From the NCBI GenBank assembly GCA_018663815.1, contig JABJPQ010000486.1, positions 1 through 7,380 on the forward strand: a stretch of 7,380 nt of DNA. Direction: 5' to 3'. This stretch comes from Halobacteriovoraceae bacterium. Lineage in GTDB: Bacteria; Bdellovibrionota; Bacteriovoracia; Bacteriovoracales; Bacteriovoracaceae. The position numbers were made by a program, and so were the translations under genes. Positions 4,973 to 7,380 of the stretch are shown piece after piece; within the stretch, counting starts at the first letter, position 1, and every line of letters begins with the position of its first letter. The notes beneath the pieces are model-generated. The model ran no database searches and was not told where the DNA came from. It saw only the letters and a program-made list of their open reading frames with translations.

Positions 4973-6852
4973 AAAGTTATAATCAACTTAACACAGGAAC
5001 GGTTTTGGCTAAACGATATTTTATCGAAAAGATTATTGGTCATGGTAAAAGCTCCACAGTATATAAGGCACTAGATAAACAAACCGATCTACCTGTGGCC
5101 CTTAAAATATTAGATCCTTTTTTAGCTCAAGACCCAATACATAATGAGCGATTTCTTAGAGAAGTAAAAATTATCAATCAAATTGGAAATCAGAATATTA
5201 TTAATATCTATGATTACGTTGAGGATAATGAATTGAAAATTATAGTGATGGAATTTTTAGAGGGGTGTGATTTAAAAGACTATATTAAAAACCATGGAAC
5301 ATTTGAACTTAAAGAGTTTACCATATTTGCTAAAAACTTAATGAATACAATGTCCGCTTGCCATAAAAAGAATATAATTCATCGAGATATTAAACCACAG
5401 AATATTTTTATTCTCCAAAATAAGCAAATGAAACTATTAGATTTTGGAATCTCTAGAGTTAATACGATGAGTGACTTAACCAAAACAGGAACAGCGATAG
5501 GTACTCCGGAATATATGTCACCAGAGGCTTTCTCAAGTACGCAACTAGATATCCGCTCTGACATATATTCTGCGGGAGTTGTTTTGTATGAAATGCTTGC
5601 AGGAAGGCCACCCTATATAGGAACATCGCTTGCACAGGTTATGGCAAAGCAGCTAAAGGAAGACTACCCAAAGTTAGACGAGTTTCGAGATGATATTCCT
5701 GAGTGGATGATGTATATAATTTATAAATGTTTGAAAATATCACCAGACCAAAGATACCAAAGTTCTCATGAAGTCCTAATAGATTTCGAAGATGGAGAGG
5801 GCGCCTTTATTAATTTCTCTAAAGATAATCATGTAAGAAAGTGTACTAAGTGTAATGCACAGTTGATTGATGGACTTTCGTTTTGTCATAGTTGTGGGCG
5901 AATGCTTTCAGAGTTTTATAAGAAAGGGAAAATCTCAATTATTTTATCACGCTGTAAGGAGTCAAAAGAACTTGCAGATTATTTGCATAAGTTATTTCCT
6001 CATGTAAAACATCGGTACATTGAAAAGAAAATAAAAAAGATGCCTTCTTTGTTATTTAAAAAGGTCGATGAAGAAACTGCCAATACTCTTTTTCACGAGT
6101 TAAAAGGTTTACCACTTGAGATTAAAAAAGTAACGAGGGTTTCGACCACGATGGAACTTCCAAGATATCTCAATGTAATCATGATCATAACAGGCTATTT
6201 TTTACTAGGTGAAATGATAGAACACGAATGGGCCATGCTCGGAGTTTATTTTACAATAGCTTGCTTCATTTTAATTTTTTCTGTTTATCTTAAACGTACA
6301 ACTCCTGCCGTTTCATTAAAACCATTTTACAATAAAGCCAAAAAAATTGACCCCTCAACTGCTGAAGTTGCTAATAACATTTCCCAGTTAAGTGATATTA
6401 AAATTAAGGCGATGTTAGGTAAAATATTTTCAAAGCGTGATTATTTAAAAACAAAAGACGCTGAGATGGAAATAGAGGTTTTGGACTCAAAAATACAAGA
6501 ACTTATTAATAAAGGTACACAATATTCAAAGTGGTTTGATTACCTTGAGTCTACCAGTATAAATGATATTAAACGTAAAATGGAAATTGTAGATATAAAA
6601 GCTAAAGAAGCGAAAACAACTGATGAGACCCAGGTGCTTATCAAACAAAAAGCTTCATTGTTGGATGAGTTTAAACATTACCGACGGTTACAAGAACAGT
6701 ATGCTGAGTACAACTTTTCGTTACTAAATTTTTATGAACTTCTAAATACTATGGCCAACAAAAGGATGAACTGGAAAGAAGTGGAGTTAGAAATAAATGA
6801 ACGTGCATTATTAGAGCAAAATAGTAGTGACGGTTTTTTAAAAGTTGCTTAG
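4969..6852 (+). CDS. Membrane Ser/Thr protein kinase 2, paralogue of kinase 1
   Basis: This 627-residue protein repeats the layout of its upstream neighbour. Kinase motifs are the glycine loop G24-x-G26 (Ser29 at the third Gly), Lys46 in VALK, Glu65, HRDIKPQN at 138-145, DFG at 158-160, GTPEY with Thr179, and SPE at 184-186. All key residues are intact, so it should be active. The zinc ribbon has the same C-x2-C-x10-C-x2-C spacing (Cys292, 295, 306, 309). An unassigned region (about 320-392) follows, then two transmembrane helices (about 400-417 and 421-441) joined by only a few residues, and a cytoplasmic helical tail (about 445-627). With almost no periplasmic part it can hardly bind an external ligand; sensing from within the bilayer or the cytoplasm is more likely. 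Similar sequence and order indicate tandem duplication with divergence. Cross-phosphorylation or a heterodimer with kinase 1 is an inference. Confidence 0.95.
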   Translation: MKSYNQLNTGTVLAKRYFIEKIIGHGKSSTVYKALDKQTDLPVALKILDPFLAQDPIHNERFLREVKIINQIGNQNIINIYDYVEDNELKIIVMEFLEGCDLKDYIKNHGTFELKEFTIFAKNLMNTMSACHKKNIIHRDIKPQNIFILQNKQMKLLDFGISRVNTMSDLTKTGTAIGTPEYMSPEAFSSTQLDIRSDIYSAGVVLYEMLAGRPPYIGTSLAQVMAKQLKEDYPKLDEFRDDIPEWMMYIIYKCLKISPDQRYQSSHEVLIDFEDGEGAFINFSKDNHVRKCTKCNAQLIDGLSFCHSCGRMLSEFYKKGKISIILSRCKESKELADYLHKLFPHVKHRYIEKKIKKMPSLLFKKVDEETANTLFHELKGLPLEIKKVTRVSTTMELPRYLNVIMIITGYFLLGEMIEHEWAMLGVYFTIACFILIFSVYLKRTTPAVSLKPFYNKAKKIDPSTAEVANNISQLSDIKIKAMLGKIFSKRDYLKTKDAEMEIEVLDSKIQELINKGTQYSKWFDYLESTSINDIKRKMEIVDIKAKEAKTTDETQVLIKQKASLLDEFKHYRRLQEQYAEYNFSLLNFYELLNTMANKRMNWKEVELEINERALLEQNSSDGFLKVA

Positions 6853-6996
6853 GTCATTGATTTTTATTTAGTTTAAATAATATCTTGCCCCTAATAGTCA
6901 TGACGCTTATACATTTCCTTTTTTAAAGTGACTCATTTCCTGAACTGCCAGCACTATCATTGTAATTAATTGTTCCGTTATCTTGATATTAAGAAA
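6853..6996. other. Gene-free stretch after the kinase operon, with a weak AT hairpin
   Basis: These 144 bp contain no frame longer than a few codons with a start on the plus strand. Twelve nt after the kinase-2 stop, TTATTTA (6864-6870) and TAAATAA (6874-6880) form a 7-bp hairpin with a 3-nt loop, but it is made only of A-T pairs and no T-tract follows, so it is a poor terminator. GTCATGAC at 6897-6904 is an 8-bp palindrome of no evident meaning. The promoter of the next gene must lie near 6960-6990, but I see no convincing boxes. Confidence 0.4.
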
Positions 6997-7343
6997 ATGC
7001 GATCGACTCAAAAAAATATACTCAAACCTTCACTAAGTTTTACTTTCCTAGATTATTAGGAGCTATCTTTTTATTTGGATTATTTAACTTATTAATCATT
7101 TTATCAACGGTTTTCCAGGACTCACTCGTCCAAGCACCTAGAGGTACAATGGTTTTATCCTCTTTAATACCCATTAATATTTTTACTTCACCACGTTTGG
7201 TTCACTCAATTGATACTTTTGTGGGAGAAGTCCGTCAACTCGAGAACTACATCATTCCCTTTAAGGGAAAAACTTATAGTAATTGCAATGTAGAGATTAT
7301 TGATGATGGTAAGATATATGCGGTCAAAGTGATGGGAATTTAA
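6997..7343 (+). pseudogene. Small membrane protein gene apparently frame-shifted at an A7 run
   Basis: From ATG 6997 the frame gives MRSTQ and then stops at 7057-7059. A different frame is open from 6993 to 7343 but has no ATG, GTG or TTG before 7149. The two frames meet at seven A residues (7010-7016). One additional A would join them into a 115-residue protein: a basic N-terminus, one transmembrane helix at about residues 20-40 preceded by Lys14 and Arg19, and a soluble part of about 75 residues that would lie outside the inner membrane. This positive-inside pattern supports the joined form. Possible explanations are a real frameshift mutation, a sequencing or assembly error in the homopolymer, or slippage during expression. 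The family is not recognised. Confidence 0.42.
7149..7343 (+). CDS. Hypothetical 64-residue protein (intact 3' part of the frame-disrupted gene)
   Basis: ATG 7149 gives an intact 64-residue frame with an AGAGGT sequence only 3 nt upstream, which is too close for efficient initiation. The product has a hydrophobic start (VLSSLIPINIF, 2-12) and then looks like a small beta-rich domain ending in VEIIDDGKIYAVKVMGI, with one Cys. The same frame stays open for 156 bp upstream and encodes a convincing membrane helix there, so this piece is more likely the C-terminal part of a larger protein than a gene by itself. I do not recognise the family. Confidence 0.4.
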   Translation: MVLSSLIPINIFTSPRLVHSIDTFVGEVRQLENYIIPFKGKTYSNCNVEIIDDGKIYAVKVMGI

Positions 7344-7380
7344 TTAAAACTCACTACGTTCGCGCAACTTTTTTAAAAAC
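7344..7380 (-). CDS. Possible C-terminus of a gene entering from the right edge
   Basis: Read on the minus strand, the last bases give an open frame ending FLKKLRERSEF and TAA (complement of 7344-7346), directly next to the plus-strand stop at 7343. The charged helical ending and the stop-to-stop convergence, as seen elsewhere in this window, are suggestive. Only about 11 codons are visible, so chance is quite possible. Confidence 0.22.
   Translation of the reverse strand, partial: FLKKLRERSEF

Noticed and set aside
4843..5043. Minus-strand frame of 66 codons over the kinase junction
   Set aside because: It is antisense to the end of kinase 1 and the start of kinase 2 and has a Ser/Ile-rich composition typical of a shadow frame.
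5379..5564. Minus-strand frame of 61 codons
   Set aside because: It lies opposite the catalytic and activation loops of kinase 2, which are clearly the coding frame.
6864..6880. Rho-independent terminator after the kinase operon
   Set aside because: The stem is made of A-T pairs only and no T-tract follows.
6908..7034. Minus-strand frame of about 40 codons in the gap after the kinases
   Set aside because: Its longer form has only a TTG start; its inner ATG gives 17 residues without a ribosome binding site or recognisable motif.

Overview
The window is AT-rich DNA from what looks like a Gram-negative bacterium. It has a Sec signal peptide with an alanine cleavage site, a PspA homologue, short gene gaps and many AT-ending codons. 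Low GC combined with Hanks-type membrane kinases, PspA and orphan small proteins would suit a Bacteriovorax/Halobacteriovorax-like predatory lineage (Bdellovibrionota). That assignment is inference: no taxonomic marker gene is present.

Left part (1-1850): the C-terminal part of a CPBP-family intramembrane protease enters from the left edge. It converges, with a 10-bp overlap, on a small gene for a single-pass membrane protein (667-317, minus). A 123-bp divergent region with two inverted repeats leads to an unrecognised 81-residue cytoplasmic protein (791-1036). A 179-residue secreted protein of unknown function follows on the minus strand (1620-1081). The next 231 bp hold a possible 49-residue CxxC mini-protein and the promoter of the following gene.

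Centre and right (1852-6852): a small J-domain protein with a probable leaderless transcript converges on a pspA homologue (2942-2205, minus). Divergent from pspA, across 110 bp, start two tandem, translationally coupled Ser/Thr protein kinases (3053-4972 and 4969-6852). Both have the same unusual layout: complete kinase domain, C-x2-C-x10-C-x2-C zinc ribbon, about 75 residues of unassigned alpha/beta-like sequence, a two-helix membrane hairpin with almost no periplasmic part, and a cytoplasmic helical tail. This arrangement suggests a membrane-stress or proteostasis signalling locus in which twin kinases, PspA and perhaps the J-protein act together. The kinase, PspA and J-domain identities are secure; the functional link is inference from position.

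Right end (6853-7380): 140 bp without a gene, then a reading frame for a small membrane protein that appears to be broken at a run of seven A residues, and possibly the last codons of a minus-strand gene entering from the right edge. No tRNA, rRNA, CRISPR array, insertion sequence or integrase was seen.
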